64,000 bases of DNA, taken from positions 124,001 to 188,000 of the forward strand of contig JAECUM010000840.1 of the NCBI GenBank assembly GCA_016617855.1, in the 5' to 3' direction. Of this stretch, positions 45,290 to 57,009 are shown in pieces. Under the pieces are notes generated by a model. That model was not told the origin of the DNA and ran no database searches. It saw only the letters and a program-made list of their open reading frames with translations. Numbering within the stretch: position 1 is the stretch's first letter; the number at the start of each line of letters is the position of its first letter. A program made the translations under genes and the position numbers. Source of the DNA: Megalonaias nervosa. Its lineage: Eukaryota > Mollusca > Bivalvia > Unionida > Unionidae.

Positions 45290-46400
45290 ATTAAATAGTA
45301 AGAAAGGTGATAGGTATATGCGATGTCCATAGAAAGAAGAGACAACAACAAAATGCAATTCAGGACGGACATGCAAAAGTATATGTCAATAAAATTTATG
45401 AACAAACAGTGAGTGCAATATCACAGCTTACCTCCCTTGGCAAACAATAATCTGCCAAGATCGTCATTTTTATCACATCAAAATAAAAGAAAAAAGTATT
45501 GCGAACAAAAACAAAAACTACATGAAACTTCATCTACTAAATTTTCTGTTTACTAAAGTAGAGATGATAGAAGATGGGAAGGTGTTTAGGCCTTATTTTA
45601 AGATAGACCCACATGTCAAGTTTAACCAGAATGAAAAAATAAACCATGCAAAACAGCAATTTTCCAAAGACCCATAAACAAAAAGATTCAAGCTACCTCC
45701 TGTCTTAATGGGAAACCTTTCTTTCTTTCCATTGGTTGCTGCTTAAAACCAGTTTGACCGTATGATATCTACTGGCAAGGGGTTACGATGAAAAATGTTA
45801 AGACAGTTTGCATAGATACATGATGTGCTCCACTACAGCAGAATGAAGCAAGTTACCATCATCGTTAGTTTTATCAATAATATTGCTCGATAAAACCTCA
45901 TTCTGCATGGGTTAATGGGAAAGATTCATCAGGTTGAACAGACAACCAATTATACAATCAAAGAATGAAAATATTTAGCTGAATACAAACAAAATGCTGG
46001 CCTTAACTTGACTGCTGAACAAATGTTACAAGTACAGCGTAAAATCCCCTCCAGCTATTGAGGGTAACATGATTGGATAGAGATCACAAAATTTCATAGA
46101 AAGATCATGCACAAGACAAGAATCTCAACAGCATCATTATCAAAACTATTTTGAAAAACTCAGCCATGAATGAAATCATCATGCATAATGTTATATCAAA
46201 ATTATCTTGAATAATTTAGCCAGGACCAAAATTGTGATATCCATATGTAAATGTCAAAATATCATTTTGTGTGGCTTACATTTGATTTACAATTGTGCCT
46301 TTAAATGTTCTGACATAAAGAACTCTTGAGATTAATGTGATTTCATATCTATTTCAATGCAGACAGCATCTAACTGAACAGTGTGTCTGTGTGTCGTCAA
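45290..46400. other. No gene seen upstream of the terminal exon
   Basis: AT-rich DNA, 3' flank or 3' UTR side of the minus-strand gene whose stop is at 46,410. No clear poly(A) hexamer was assigned. Confidence 0.35.
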
Positions 46401-46409
46401 ACCACATGA

Positions 46410-46479
46410 TTACAGCTGGAACTCTTTTTCAATGTCAGCCATCAACTCTTCATCATTGCTGTCATATCCTGGAAGAGCT
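46410..46479 (-). CDS. Terminal coding exon (4 of the visible 4) of an unidentified minus-strand gene
   Basis: On the minus strand TTGGCAG is followed by a 70-nt exon ending in TAA (46,410-46,412). It completes a Lys codon split from the 50,846 exon and then reads 'ALPGYDSNDEELMADIEKEF', ending 'QL'. The C-terminus is acidic and helical. Summed with the three other exons, the coding length is 219 nt, an exact multiple of three, and all donors are GTAAG. I cannot name the gene. The tail is rich in Gln, Asp and Glu, which suggests an adaptor- or trafficking-type cytosolic protein only in the loosest sense. Confidence 0.7.
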
Positions 46480-46746
46480 CTGCCAAAAATATGAAGGAAA
46501 TCACAATTTAACTAGATTGAAAGCTGTAATGCACATATGCCCTAACTACAAACCTTGAAGACCAAATATATCTACATCCAAAAGTTCAAAACTGCACAAA
46601 GTTTTGAACAAGAGTAACATGAATGGTACTCTATAAACTCATGCCATGTTTAATAGTCCTGTATGTATATTACTGAAACCATTTCATGCAGAAATCACAT
46701 TTCTTCTTTAAGTTGCAGCAACCCTGACCTATGAATTTTTTACTTC

Positions 46747-46945
46747 CAAATCATGAGGCACATCACTAAAAGCCCCATCCTCACAAATCACTGGGCATAT
46801 CACTAAAACCCCCATCCTCACAAATCACTGGGCATATCACTAAAACCCCCATCCTCACAAATCATCAGGCAGATCACTAAAAGCCCCATCCTCACAAATC
46901 ATCGAGCAGATAACCCCATCCTCACCAATCATCAGGCAGATAACT
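46747..46945. repeat. 37-bp tandem repeat, about six copies
   Basis: The unit is 'AAATCACTGGGCATATCAC' plus 'TAAAACCCCCATCCTCAC'. The last units are shortened. Confidence 0.85.
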
Positions 46946-47039
46946 CCAGTCTGCTCAAATCTGCTGGATCAGTTCAAGTTTCTAACAGTCGTGAAAAGTT
47001 AACAAATGGGTGGTGGTGGGTTAGTGATAACAAGAGTTT

Positions 47040-47250
47040 CAAGATTGTGGCCATTCTGGATGTCAGCTTGGCACCATTTTCATTCAGGACCAATGAGACA
47101 TAATAAATATTTCAGCTACAATCCCATGTTAATATGACCAAGTGGAACAATTTCATTTAGGACCAACTAGACCATGGGATGAATGTATGTGCTAGTTTCA
47201 TGGCATGGAAGAGTAGTAATAACAAACTCGTGTTAATGGATGGACAGACA
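47040..47250. repeat. R1 monomer, reverse orientation
   Basis: The sequence matches the reverse complement of the R1 consensus ('CAGCTTGGCACCATTTTCAT', 'GGACCAA(C)TAGAC'). Confidence 0.5.
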
Positions 47251-47521
47251 ATGGGCAAAAAACCAACTCATAAGCTCTTTTGGTCTATTTCCAGCAGAGC
47301 TAAAAATGAGACAGCAAACAAAAATTGAACACAAAGTCCATTGAGTATAATCATAATGAAACTAACATTAATTAATATTAATGAAGATTAATCTGATCAT
47401 GTTAGTACTTGACTTATCAATATATATATATATCTATTACTTACAAAGTAACCTTATGCAAATTTGAAATCTCTTCATGCCTGGATGCTTTGTGCAAAAT
47501 TTTGTTGAAATTGGTCCAGTG

Positions 47522-48652
47522 CATAGCTGCCAACCCCCAAGTACAAAAATACTGATTGCTTATGACAAAATACTGATTTTCAGGACCAAATACTGATTTT
47601 TAAAATTTTAATGCATATGTAACTACTTACAACATATACAACCATCAGTAAGGTAGGACAGTGACTTACATAATTATTTAATGTCAAAGATGCATGTGTT
47701 GCACACTTGCACCTTCTGGACGGGCACCCTGTTCCATTCGGGTGCCCATTTAGAAGGTGCAAGAGTGCAACACACTCAGACACAGGCTGTTTATAGGAGC
47801 CTTTTCCACACCTTGTTTTTTTTTTTCAGTTATTATTGATTCCAATGTACCAACTGTCATTGATAATCTCAATTCTGTGAGATTTTCTTACTGAACTGTT
47901 TTCATTCTAGCATACGAGTAATCCTTTGCGATTTTACCGTCTGGAAAATGCGTGCAAAATAAATCGCCAGCAACACTAGTAACTGAAAGAGAAAGGTTCA
48001 TTTCTAAAAGAAATTTAATAAACCCAATTTCAATCGAATTACATCAAGGTTCTCTCTGGTATTTATATACATCCAAGTTCAGGCTGAGTTGTGTATGATG
48101 AAGCAGCAAGCTGATGTTTATTAGCTTTTTCGTGCTTTTGTATTTCCTGTGCGCCTCCATGCCCAAAAGCGAAATCACATTACATAATTTCCAAAACATA
48201 AAGTCTTCTCCTTTACTAGATGATTTCACAAATCTAAACAAAATGGCACAATTATCCTTTCAGTTCTGTTTTCTTGTCTTTTCTGGTGAAAATTCTGAAT
48301 ATTCTGCTTTCCTATTCAACATGATTAGAAGTTGAATATTACGAAGATGAAACACAGTGGTAGCGGTAACTGTTTGTGAAATCCAACATGGCGGATAAAG
48401 ACAGGCATGGTAGCCTCGATTTCAAATGAACCAATCATATTGTAGAACTGTATTCCTATATACATGCAATACATTTCTATCAGAATGGAACCGAGTGCCC
48501 GTTCTAAACTGAAAACTGCAAGGAAATTTTTTATTTATTTTTTTTTATTATTAAAAAACGTATTTTTTGAGAAAAAAAAAACGTATGCCGGTATTCAGGT
48601 CCAAAATACGGGACAAATACGGAGAAAAAAAACGGGACAGTTGGCAGCTATG
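47522..48652 (-). mobile_element. DNA transposon remnant with CATAGCTGCC ends and 6-bp duplication (copy 1)
   Basis: Terminal inverted repeats CATAGCTGCCAAC and GTTGGCAGCTATG are flanked by CCAGTG at 47,516-47,521 and 48,653-48,658. Near both ends the words 'TACTGAT' / 'CAGGTCCAAAATACGG' recur. On the minus strand around 48,110-48,200 a zinc finger of the 'DFAFGHGGAQEIQKH' type is readable after a frame change. It is preceded by a second-Cys remnant ('KLC') whose first Cys codon is now TGG. The same finger occurs in the second copy at 61,377. The element is about 1.1 kb and is clearly internally deleted. hAT groups with short duplications are a possible home; that is inference. Confidence 0.7.
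47696..47773. repeat. 78-nt hairpin with 34-base arms
   Basis: The left arm is GTGTTGCACACTTGCACC then TTCTGGACGGGCACCC. The right arm is its reverse complement except for one mismatch and a 4-base internal loop. The terminal loop is TGTTCCATTC. The size and shape are those of a microRNA-type precursor, but it lies inside a transposon remnant and may just be its internal foldback. Confidence 0.75.
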
Positions 48653-48659
48653 CCAGTGG

Positions 48660-49110
48660 TTTTTGAGAAGTTTCAAATATTAAATGTTGGTAGATGACAT
48701 ACAACAAATGCTGGTACAAGCTAAAGTTATTATGCCAAAACCATTCTTCTTCTTTGAGTCATAGTGACACTAACCTTTGGACCATGATATCAATAGACTT
48801 TTTCTCAATCAAAGTGTAAGGAATCAATGGCCTTTGGTAAAGTACAATTTCAGGAACTGACATTTTTATGGTTTAACTGTGGATCCCAAAATCAATAGGC
48901 TTCTAGCTTACTCCAAGTACAAGCCATCCACAAAGTTTATTCTAGGTCTGTGATGCTGAAGCAACCCTGATCTTAAACCATCTTCTCATATGGAAGCTAT
49001 GTACAAAATTTAGCAGCAGCAAAAGGTGGAGAACTTAAGTTATTGTATGGAAGACTGATAGACATCATAATATGACATGCTTAACCTCATGGTGGGTGTA
49101 AAAAGATGGA
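48660..49110. repeat. R2 monomers
   Basis: It contains 'TTCTTCTTTGAGTCATAGTG', 'AATCAATAGGCTTCT' and 'ACAAGCCATCCACAAAGTTT', as in the 34,560-36,700 array and in the same orientation. Confidence 0.5.
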
Positions 49111-49871
49111 AAATTAGGGGCCGAGTTTATATGCCGATCTGTGGTATCTTTTGAGCAGAAAATAATTATTTAATATTCCAGATATTTGTGCATATATAAC
49201 TTGTAGCAGCATATATGACATTTTGGGATTTATGTTCACAAATGGAGTATCTCTCATGGAAAAAGGTTAACATTATAAAATTAGAATATTTGCAATGGGT
49301 GCAGATATTCCATTTGTGTAATATTTCTTTGCATAAAAACAAATATTTCAATTAAGGAAAATGTGCACTGGGTGCAAACATTCCAAATAGGTAAGTATAT
49401 CAGGGGTAGATGTAAATCGTAAGTTTTTATCGGACAACAAGGCCAGGTAAGGCTGAAAGCTATTGGCCCTCCAGAAAATTCCCTGGCCAGAATGATAACA
49501 GATGAAATTTTTATTGACTGTTCTGTATGGCATGAGATAACTTAACTAATGAAATGATCTACCTTTGTAAGGTGAGTTATGATTAGCCAATATCTACACC
49601 TGCCTTTATGAATGACTAACTGGATCAAATCTTGCTTAACTACCAGGAAAATGCTCATAATGTACTAATAATGTCAGACTAAATAAACACAGACAGACCC
49701 CCATAACTGACACTGAGTTATATTAAAACTCAAATATGTTTTCATTTTAGATCTGGAGTTGATATTTCTCCAAAAATATTAACTTGCCCAATACTACTTG
49801 CTGCTGGTAACGCCAACTGGTTTAGTGGGAAATCACTGTCCAGGAGCTACAAGTTTCAGTGTATATACCTG

Positions 49872-50290
49872 GTCTAATGTAATATACTGTAGTATAATTG
49901 AGCTGTACGGCCCAAAATGTAATATACTGCAGTAGAACTGAGCTGTATGGCCTAAAATGTAATATACTGCAGTAGAACTGAGCTGTATGGCCTAATGTAA
50001 TATACTGCAGTATAACAGAGCTGTATGGCCTAATGTAATATAGTGCAGTATAACAGGGTTGTATAGTCTAATGTTAATATATTGCAGTATAACAGAGCTG
50101 CATGGCCTAGTGTAATATACTGCAATATAACAGAGCTGTATGGCCTAATGTAATATACTGCAGTATAATAGAGTAGTATGGCCTAATGTAATATATTGCA
50201 GTATAACAGAGCTGTATGGCCTAATGTAATATACTGCAGTATAACAGAACTGTATAGCCTAATGTAATATACTGCAGTATAACAGAACTG
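49872..50290. repeat. 38-bp tandem repeat, about 11 copies
   Basis: The unit is 'TAATGTAATATACTGCAGTA' plus 'TAACAGAGCTGTATGGCC'. The first units carry 'GTAGAACTGAG' variants. Confidence 0.9.
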
Positions 50291-50845
50291 TATCAACACA
50301 TAAATTGAGGTATTTACGGTGTCAGCAGTCATAGTGATGAAATTTAAGTTATAATAATGTACAACTTTCATATATGTAATATTGATTCATTCATTCAAAC
50401 AATGAGATCAAATTCAAATCCCTGTTAAAACTGTACACTGCTGCAGACTAGTTTCGTAAGACCTGTGCTTTAATATTTCTTTGGCCAATGAACGACAGTC
50501 TTGACAGTCAAGTCTGAATCACTCAGAATCTTGTGGTACAGTATCAATGACTTTGTTATAAAGCATTTTTTACAACAACAATAAACAGATACATGTGTAG
50601 CACATTCAATTTTTCTTTTTTTTAAATACTGGCACAGACCCTCTATACTGCCATGTATGTTATCATGGATAGTGTATCACAACATCCCAGTGTATCAATA
50701 TGCTGTAACATCCTTATTAGCCACCCACTATATTATCATTGTAGGCTACACAGTAAGTTTTGCATCTATCAACTGTCAGGTATGTTTGCAAAATTCTGTG
50801 TGAACCAAACCACCCTATTTGAATGTCGGCTGCTGATGGACTTAC

Positions 50846-50912
50846 TTTCTGTTTTCTGTAGTAGGCTGGCTGTAGTAGGAATCTGGATCGGAACCTGGCT
50901 GCTGTCGAAGTT
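50846..50912 (-). CDS. Exon 3 (visible) of the unidentified minus-strand gene
   Basis: TTACAG acceptor, 67 nt, GAAA|GTAAGT donor. Entered in phase 1, it completes a Glu codon from the microexon and reads 'LRQQPGSDPDSYYSQPTTEN', then Arg and a split Lys. Low-complexity Gln/Pro/Ser/Tyr content suggests a disordered linker. Leaves phase 2 for the 46,479 exon. Confidence 0.7.
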
Positions 50913-51229
50913 CTGTAAGGAAATCAATATGTAAAATATTACATTCACATTAAAAGTCATGGCACATTGGAAATTAAATTCCTATTTTCCATATGTAGCA
51001 TTAGCTTAGAATTGTTCCTGTGCAATCATGTATGATGTGCTGATCAAATTTAGATTCACCGCAAGATGCTTTGATGAGATATTGGGCTTCATGGATGCAT
51101 AATTAGAGTAAGATGTAAAACAGGAAATTTGGCAAATGTAAGAGTTAGCATGATGCTTGCTGGTAGTTAATGGTTTATCTATTTTTAGTAACAAAAACTA
51201 TATTTGAAGATAGACTGACATCATTTACA

Positions 51230-51870
51230 CAACTTAAATAGCCTTCATTGCAAGAAATGCTGTTGAAATAACTGCAGTAAATGATAATGCAATGGCATCA
51301 TTGTGTATAGTTCAACTGCCTTCAAAATAAGAGGCATTTGTTAAATTTGATTAAATTCTTTTCAGCTGCTGTTAAAATGAAGTTTTTTAAAGTTTTTTCT
51401 GGCCACATTTGATGACAGACTGGTGTCATTTGTACAAAATGTGAAACACCTTTATTCCAGGATGCCTTCTGTTAAATCAAATCCAGCAGGTTTTGGGTCT
51501 TTCTATTTTTAGTATTTGAGTAGCCAATTCTGATGCTGGATCAGCATAATTTGCACAAACCTGAAAGGCCTACATGCCAAGATGCCGTCAAATTTGGTCA
51601 AATTCTGTTCAGAGGTTTTGAGATGAGGTTTAAAGGTCTTTATTTTTTGGAGACTATTTATAATGGAGACTATGTTTGATGGCAAATCTGTATCTATGGT
51701 TTTAAAAAAAAAAATTCAAAATACTGTTGAGCGGTTTTGGAGAATTTTAAAGTTTTTCTTTTCTTTTCAGTAATGGTGGCTGACAGATAAGAATCATTCA
51801 TGTAAACTTGGAAGACCATGCTGCCAACATGATCTCTGTCAAATCTGGCTGGCATTGGTACAACAATTTG
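51230..51870. repeat. Degenerate ~125-bp monomers
   Basis: Recurring 'GTCAAATT(T/C)GGTCAAATTCTGTTCAG', 'CCAGGATGCC' and 'TTTGATG(G)CAGACTGGT..CAT' phrases. No gene. Confidence 0.45.
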
Positions 51871-52064
51871 TTTTGAAAAACTAAAATAGCAATTGTTTCT
51901 GGACAATGGATATATATTGGATAACTCAAAAATGAACAAAAGCCCACTGAGTACCATAAACTCATTTTGGCTTTTAGCCATGTGAGTCACAAAAGGCATA
52001 AAACTCTCTGAAAATGAATTTAAACACTCAGATAGGTCAAAACTTCTTTTTGCAGCCTGGCTGT

Positions 52065-52394
52065 GTGTGTGAGTGTGTGTATGTGCAATCTGGACTTTTA
52101 ATGTAGCTTTAACAATTTTTCAGTCATACTGCAACAATATCTGCAGTGTGGCAGTTTATAGTGATGTCTAGCACTGAGGCATCATGCCATAAACATGCGG
52201 CATCATGTCCTACCCAGACATATTATCTTGAAACCAGGCCGACCAGCCCTAACACAAACCTCTTAATGCTGAGAGTCTATCGACACAGTTGCTTGTACCA
52301 TTTTTATAGGTCTTTGGTATGACTCAGCCGGGGTTTAAACCATGACCTCCTGCATCCGAGCCAGACACTCTAGCCACTTAGGCCACTGGAGTGG
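52065..52394 (-). mobile_element. SINE family A, complete with 15-bp duplication
   Basis: This is the reverse complement of the 21,404 family: the tRNA-like head lies at the right ('CTCTAGCCACTTAGGCCACTG') and the tail (TG-rich, 'TTTTTCAGTCATACTGCAAC') at the left. TTGCAGCCTGGCTGT flanks it at 52,050-52,064 and 52,395-52,409. Confidence 0.85.
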
Positions 52395-52647
52395 TTGCAG
52401 CCTGGCTGTATTACATACTTATTCTTTTCCCTTAATAAGAAAAATGAAAAGTTGGTAAAAGCAAATAATGTAAAAAAAAAATCATTTAAATTTTAACATT
52501 TTTTTGGCATGTGATGTGAAGTATTATGAATATTACCCAATCTCAATTTACCTCACCAAAGTGTAATCATTTGAGGAACAGTTTCTTTAACCAAACTATG
52601 GAGATGTCTTCCTTGCAAATGATCTGACAATAAAAAATTCCTCTTAC

Positions 52648-52672
52648 CTGGATTACCATATATATCTTGTTT
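52648..52672 (-). CDS. 25-nt microexon of the unidentified minus-strand gene
   Basis: TTTTCAG acceptor, 25 nt, GTAAGAG donor on the minus strand. It reads 'KQDIYGNP' plus one base of a Glu codon. The phases to the exons on both sides are exact, which is strong support despite the small size. Confidence 0.65.
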
Positions 52673-53054
52673 CTGAAAAGAGACAAAAATATCATTGTTT
52701 AAAGTATTATGTCTGTATGTATAGAGGTAGCAACACATCAGCACAATCCTGGTTATATAGTGACAAAGCAAAGGCCCATGTGAAAATATGAAGCTACATC
52801 CTGTGTGGTGATATGTTAACTGTCAAAGGTAAAAAACCGTATCCTATACAGGTTTGTGGTGATAACTGAGACCACTAAATCTCTACAACAGCAAAATAGT
52901 CAAACAACTTCAGTGCATAAATAAAATTCTTTTAAACCTATGTCTGCAAATATAAATCATGATTAAAAATTACTTTTGCAAATATATTTTATCTCTGCAA
53001 GCAAATATAGACATACAGACTGTACATTACATGGCATGGACAGTCCTTCATATT

Positions 53055-53997
53055 ATCCACACAATAGATGCTGCATATGTGTAAGACAATCATCAAATTA
53101 TGATTGTGTAAGTGTACAACAGATAGAAGTATGCATATGTGTAATACAATCAAGATATGATTGTGTAATTATATAACAGATGGAAGTATACATATGTGTA
53201 ATACAATCAAGTCATGATTGTGTAAGTGTACAACAAACAGAAGTATACATATGTGTAATGCAATCAAGTTATGATTGTGTAAGTGTACAACTGATAGAAG
53301 TATACATATGTGTAAGACAATCAAGTTATGATTGTGTAAGTGTGCAACTGATAGAAGTATACATATGTGTAATACAATCAAGTCATGACTGTGTAAGTGT
53401 ACAACAAATAGAAGTATACACGTGTAATACAATCAAGTTATGACTGTTTAAGTGTACAACGGATAGAAGTATACATATGTGTAATACAATCAAGTCATGA
53501 CTGTGTAAATGTACAACAAATAGAAGTATACATGTGTAATACAATCAAGTTATGATTGTTTAAGTGTACAACAGACAGAAGGATACATATGCATAATGCA
53601 ATCAAGTTATGATTGTGTAAGTGTACAACTGATAGAAGTATACATATGTGTAATGCAATCAAGTTATGATTGTGCAAGTGTACAACTGATAGAAGCATAC
53701 ATATGTGTAAGACAATCATCAAGTTGTGATTGTGTAAGTGTACAACAGATAGAAGTATACATATGTGTAATACAATCAAGTTATGATTGTGTAAGTGTAT
53801 AACAGACAGAAGTATACATATGTGTAATGCAATCAAGTTATGATTGTGTAAGTGTACAACAGATAGAAGTATACATATGTGTAATACAATTAAGTTATGA
53901 TTGTGTAAGTATACAACTGATAGAAGTATACAGATGTGTAAGACAATCATCAAGTTGTGATTGTGTAAGTGTACAACAGACAGAAGTATACATATGT
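53055..53997. repeat. 57-bp satellite, about 16 copies, open in both directions
   Basis: The unit contains 'GAAGTATACATATGTGTAAT', 'ACAATCAAGTTATGATTGTG' and 'TAAGTGTACAACAGATA'. The period is 57 = 19 codons, so any stop-free frame stays open across the array. This creates long mirrored ORFs of a 19-residue repeat. Some units have a 3-bp insertion (CATCAAG). Confidence 0.9.
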
Positions 53998-54599
53998 TGC
54001 AGCATGCAATATTGCCACTGGCTTGCCAGTCCTAAGCTAGCCTATTTCATGGTGGACTGAAAAAATGAAAAGCCAGTCCTTCTAACCAGTTGGATTTTTA
54101 GACATATTGAGTAAATTCATCTGCAAATTTTACATTTTTATGCTATTAAAAGAAATATTAAAAACCAAGTTAAAACTGAATAATTGTTAATTATTTCTTA
54201 TGACCACTTGCTAATCTGGGTTAAGTAAGAAGATAAATAGTTCATGTTTACTCTGCATAAACTAGATGCTTGTAAGTCCAAATAAAGACTCTTCTGCATC
54301 TATATGATATCTGACAAATGCTACTTCCGATTCCCAGCATCAACATACGGAGGTATTTGGAGGCCTGGAAGCAACCAGAGGCAAAAAAAAGCAAACACAG
54401 TAAAGAAAAAAAGAACTATTAAAAAGGAATACAACACTATCTGATGAAAATGATAGTTGGGTTAAAGAATTCACTTGGAATATGGAAACAGGATGCATGC
54501 TAAAACTATGACAATACTGTTATATTTCATTTAGCTCTGCATCAAGAATTATATCCAAGACTGTAGCTCAGTGAATTTTCAAGTAAGCCTCTCATAATG

Positions 54600-54945
54600 T
54601 AGCTAAATATGCCAAATTTGTTTCATGCAAGAATGATTTCAACACAATTTTGTATCAACATTCTGAGTAAAACAACTTATTCGATATATACAGAAAAAGA
54701 GTGGTCTACATACTCATCTTTGGAGGCTGGGTTTAGTTCTGATACTGTCATCGACGAAATTCAATGGATGAGGATCCTGATTTGTATTCTGACTTTAATT
54801 CAAACATTTTAGATTATGATACCCAGCCTCTAGATGAATTATGTATAGATCTGGATCAGATGGACTGTGAGCATCATTGTCCTGGCCAGTATTATAGTAG
54901 TCATGTTATGCTCAATTTAATAAAATGTAATAAAGTTGACATATG
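54600..54945 (+). pseudogene. Acidic coding-like remnant, unidentified
   Basis: Two overlapping frames read 'EKEWSTYSSLEAGFSSD', then 'TVIDEIQ', and after a frame change 'MDEDPDLYSDFNSNILDYD' followed by 'LDELCIDLDQMDCEHHC'. The amino-acid composition is protein-like, not random AT-rich translation, but no family is recognised. It may be the N-terminal part of a decayed transposase or a retrogene fragment. Confidence 0.25.
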
Positions 54946-54999
54946 ATGTAAACATTTTGTTCGTATTTTTTGTTATATGCTATGTTTTTATTATATAAC

Positions 55000-55690
55000 A
55001 AATCTTATTAAAGGCTGATATTCATGTCTACCTGACTTACTATCGAATCATTCACAAAATTTTGACAGGACACATTAAGCTACATTAAAACTTTATTTTA
55101 TATGAACCATATTAACATTGCCACATTATACAGACTGAAGTTCAGTGCATGCATCTTTTCCTAAGCCATAGTTTCGAGCCACTTTTTCATCTGAATGAAC
55201 TCCCTTAACATTCTCTGAACAAGTGAACACCACGATAACATGAATTTTCAAACCCTGAGATATCCCATGTGTACTAGTTTGTTAGGAGTCATCAGTAAAA
55301 CAAGCATCACAGATCCCATCTGCCAGCACATTAGGAAACAGCAGATTAGGATCTATGTTATTTGCAGTTGGAGCCAAGTTATTAGCCAATATACACAGTA
55401 CTTCTAAAATAATGGCCATTCTTTGTGTCGTCTGCTTTTTTTGGAAACTGAAGATGGAACACTTTTTCAAATGTGATTGAATTTTTAAAAAAATTATTTG
55501 ATCTTAATTCTTCTTGGTGACCTTGACACACACTAGCTAGGTGGGCACACTGAAAAGCAACAGGCCTTTTATCTGGCCTATATAACTTAACAGTTGTCCT
55601 TTATACTAAGCTGGCTTCTTAAATATCCATAGTAATAAAACCTATGTATAAAGTATAAATCCAATTACTAAATTTTATTTGAAACTGGAC
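55000..55690. other. No gene seen
   Basis: AT-rich intronic DNA. The 62-codon minus frame at 55,282-55,470 has no family resemblance. Confidence 0.4.
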
Positions 55691-56520
55691 AACAAATATA
55701 GCCTCCAGACATAGTGAAGTAACAAGACAAGCCAATCAAATGCAAGATCATCACATTAATATGCACAGATATCACTTACTATATAATCTGCCTATATCAT
55801 TGATGATACAAGGCAATTTACCAAGCTGGAACAAAATCAGTTCAAAATTGGTTATTCAGTGTGACAACAAGCTCAGCCAGTCACATCCATGATCACATTA
55901 TAAATATCCACAGATCCTGCTCATAACGAAACTCGTCTATCATCCCAATGCTAAAAGCTATAATTTGAAAAGTTCAATAAAAAATCTGAACAAAATATAG
56001 TTGCTAGTGTATAAACAAGCTCAGCCAATCAAATGCAAGACCACGTAATTTATGTGTGTAAATCTTGCTCATAGTCATGTTCAAGCTAGATATTGATGAT
56101 ACATGCCCATTTACAAAGTTTTATCAAATTTCTATTTAAAAAAATACAATCTATAGTGGTGAAAAAAACAATCTACCAAATCTGATGAAATACTACCTCA
56201 TAAATATGCATTTGTCTCACTCGTACTGAAAGTCAGTCAACATTTTGATATTAGCCTACCTACCAAGTCTGCTTAAACGTGGGTCAAAATAACAGTCTCA
56301 GAAGCTTGGCCAATCAGATCCAAGACTACCTCATTAATATGCAATGTCACTCATAACAAAACTCAACTGATATCCTAATTACATGTACTGTGTTCAAGAA
56401 AATTCAGATCAGAAATAGAGTTGCTGAAATGTTAACAAGCTCAGCCAATCAGATGCAAAAAAAACCTCATAATATGCATTGAATCACTCCAAACTGCACT
56501 TTTATTCCACATTTTATCAA
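55690..56520. repeat. R3 monomers, reverse orientation, ~145-bp period, about six units
   Basis: 'CAAGCTCAGCCAATCA(A/G)ATGCAAGA' recurs near 55,715, 55,870, 56,011, 56,300 and 56,437, each followed by 'CATTAATATGCA'. This is the reverse complement of the 25,340-27,265 array. Confidence 0.65.
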
Positions 56521-56668
56521 ATCAGAGAAGAAGAATGGCCTCCAGAGTAGTAATAAGAAAATGTTGATGGATGCATAAGAGTTGCTGCATGACACAGTGG
56601 TTACAGGGTCTCTTTGCCAAGTGAGCTACTTTAGGCTGTAATTTAGGATGGACATCACATTTTAGATC

Positions 56669-56990
56669 AACCGCTCCGGTGGCCTAGTGGTTAGAGTGTC
56701 CGCCTCGGATGCAGGAGGTCGTGGGTTCGATCCCCAGCTGAGTCATACCAATGACTTATAAAAATGGTACTAACAGCTGCCTCGCTTGGCGCTCAGCATT
56801 AAGAGGTTAGTGTTAGGAGTGGTTGGCCTGGTGTCAGGATAATGTGACTGGGTGGGACATCATGCTACATGTCTGCGACATGATGCCCCAATGCTAGACA
56901 TCACTATAAACTGCCACACTGCAGACATCGTAGCAATATGACTGAAAAATAGTTAATGCTTTGTTAAAAAATCCAAATCACAAAATCACG
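56669..56990 (+). mobile_element. SINE family A copy
   Basis: The head is 'CCGCTCCGGTGGCCTAGTGG' with box B 'GGGTTCGATCCCC'. The body and 'ACTGAAAAATAG' tail match the 21,404 copy. An imperfect duplication CATTT(T/C)AGATC flanks it at about 56,658 and 56,991. Confidence 0.8.
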
Positions 56991-57009
56991 CATTTCAGAT
57001 CCTTATTTT

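Noticed and set aside
48389..48430. Possible CHRAC1 exon 1 duplicate ('ATGGCGGATAAAGAC')
   Set aside because: Only about 18 bases match the CHRAC1 start, the frame ends after 13 codons, and the ATGGCGG context is a common YY1-type motif.
53169..54060. Long mirrored ORFs on both strands
   Set aside because: They are a by-product of the 57-bp (19-codon) satellite.
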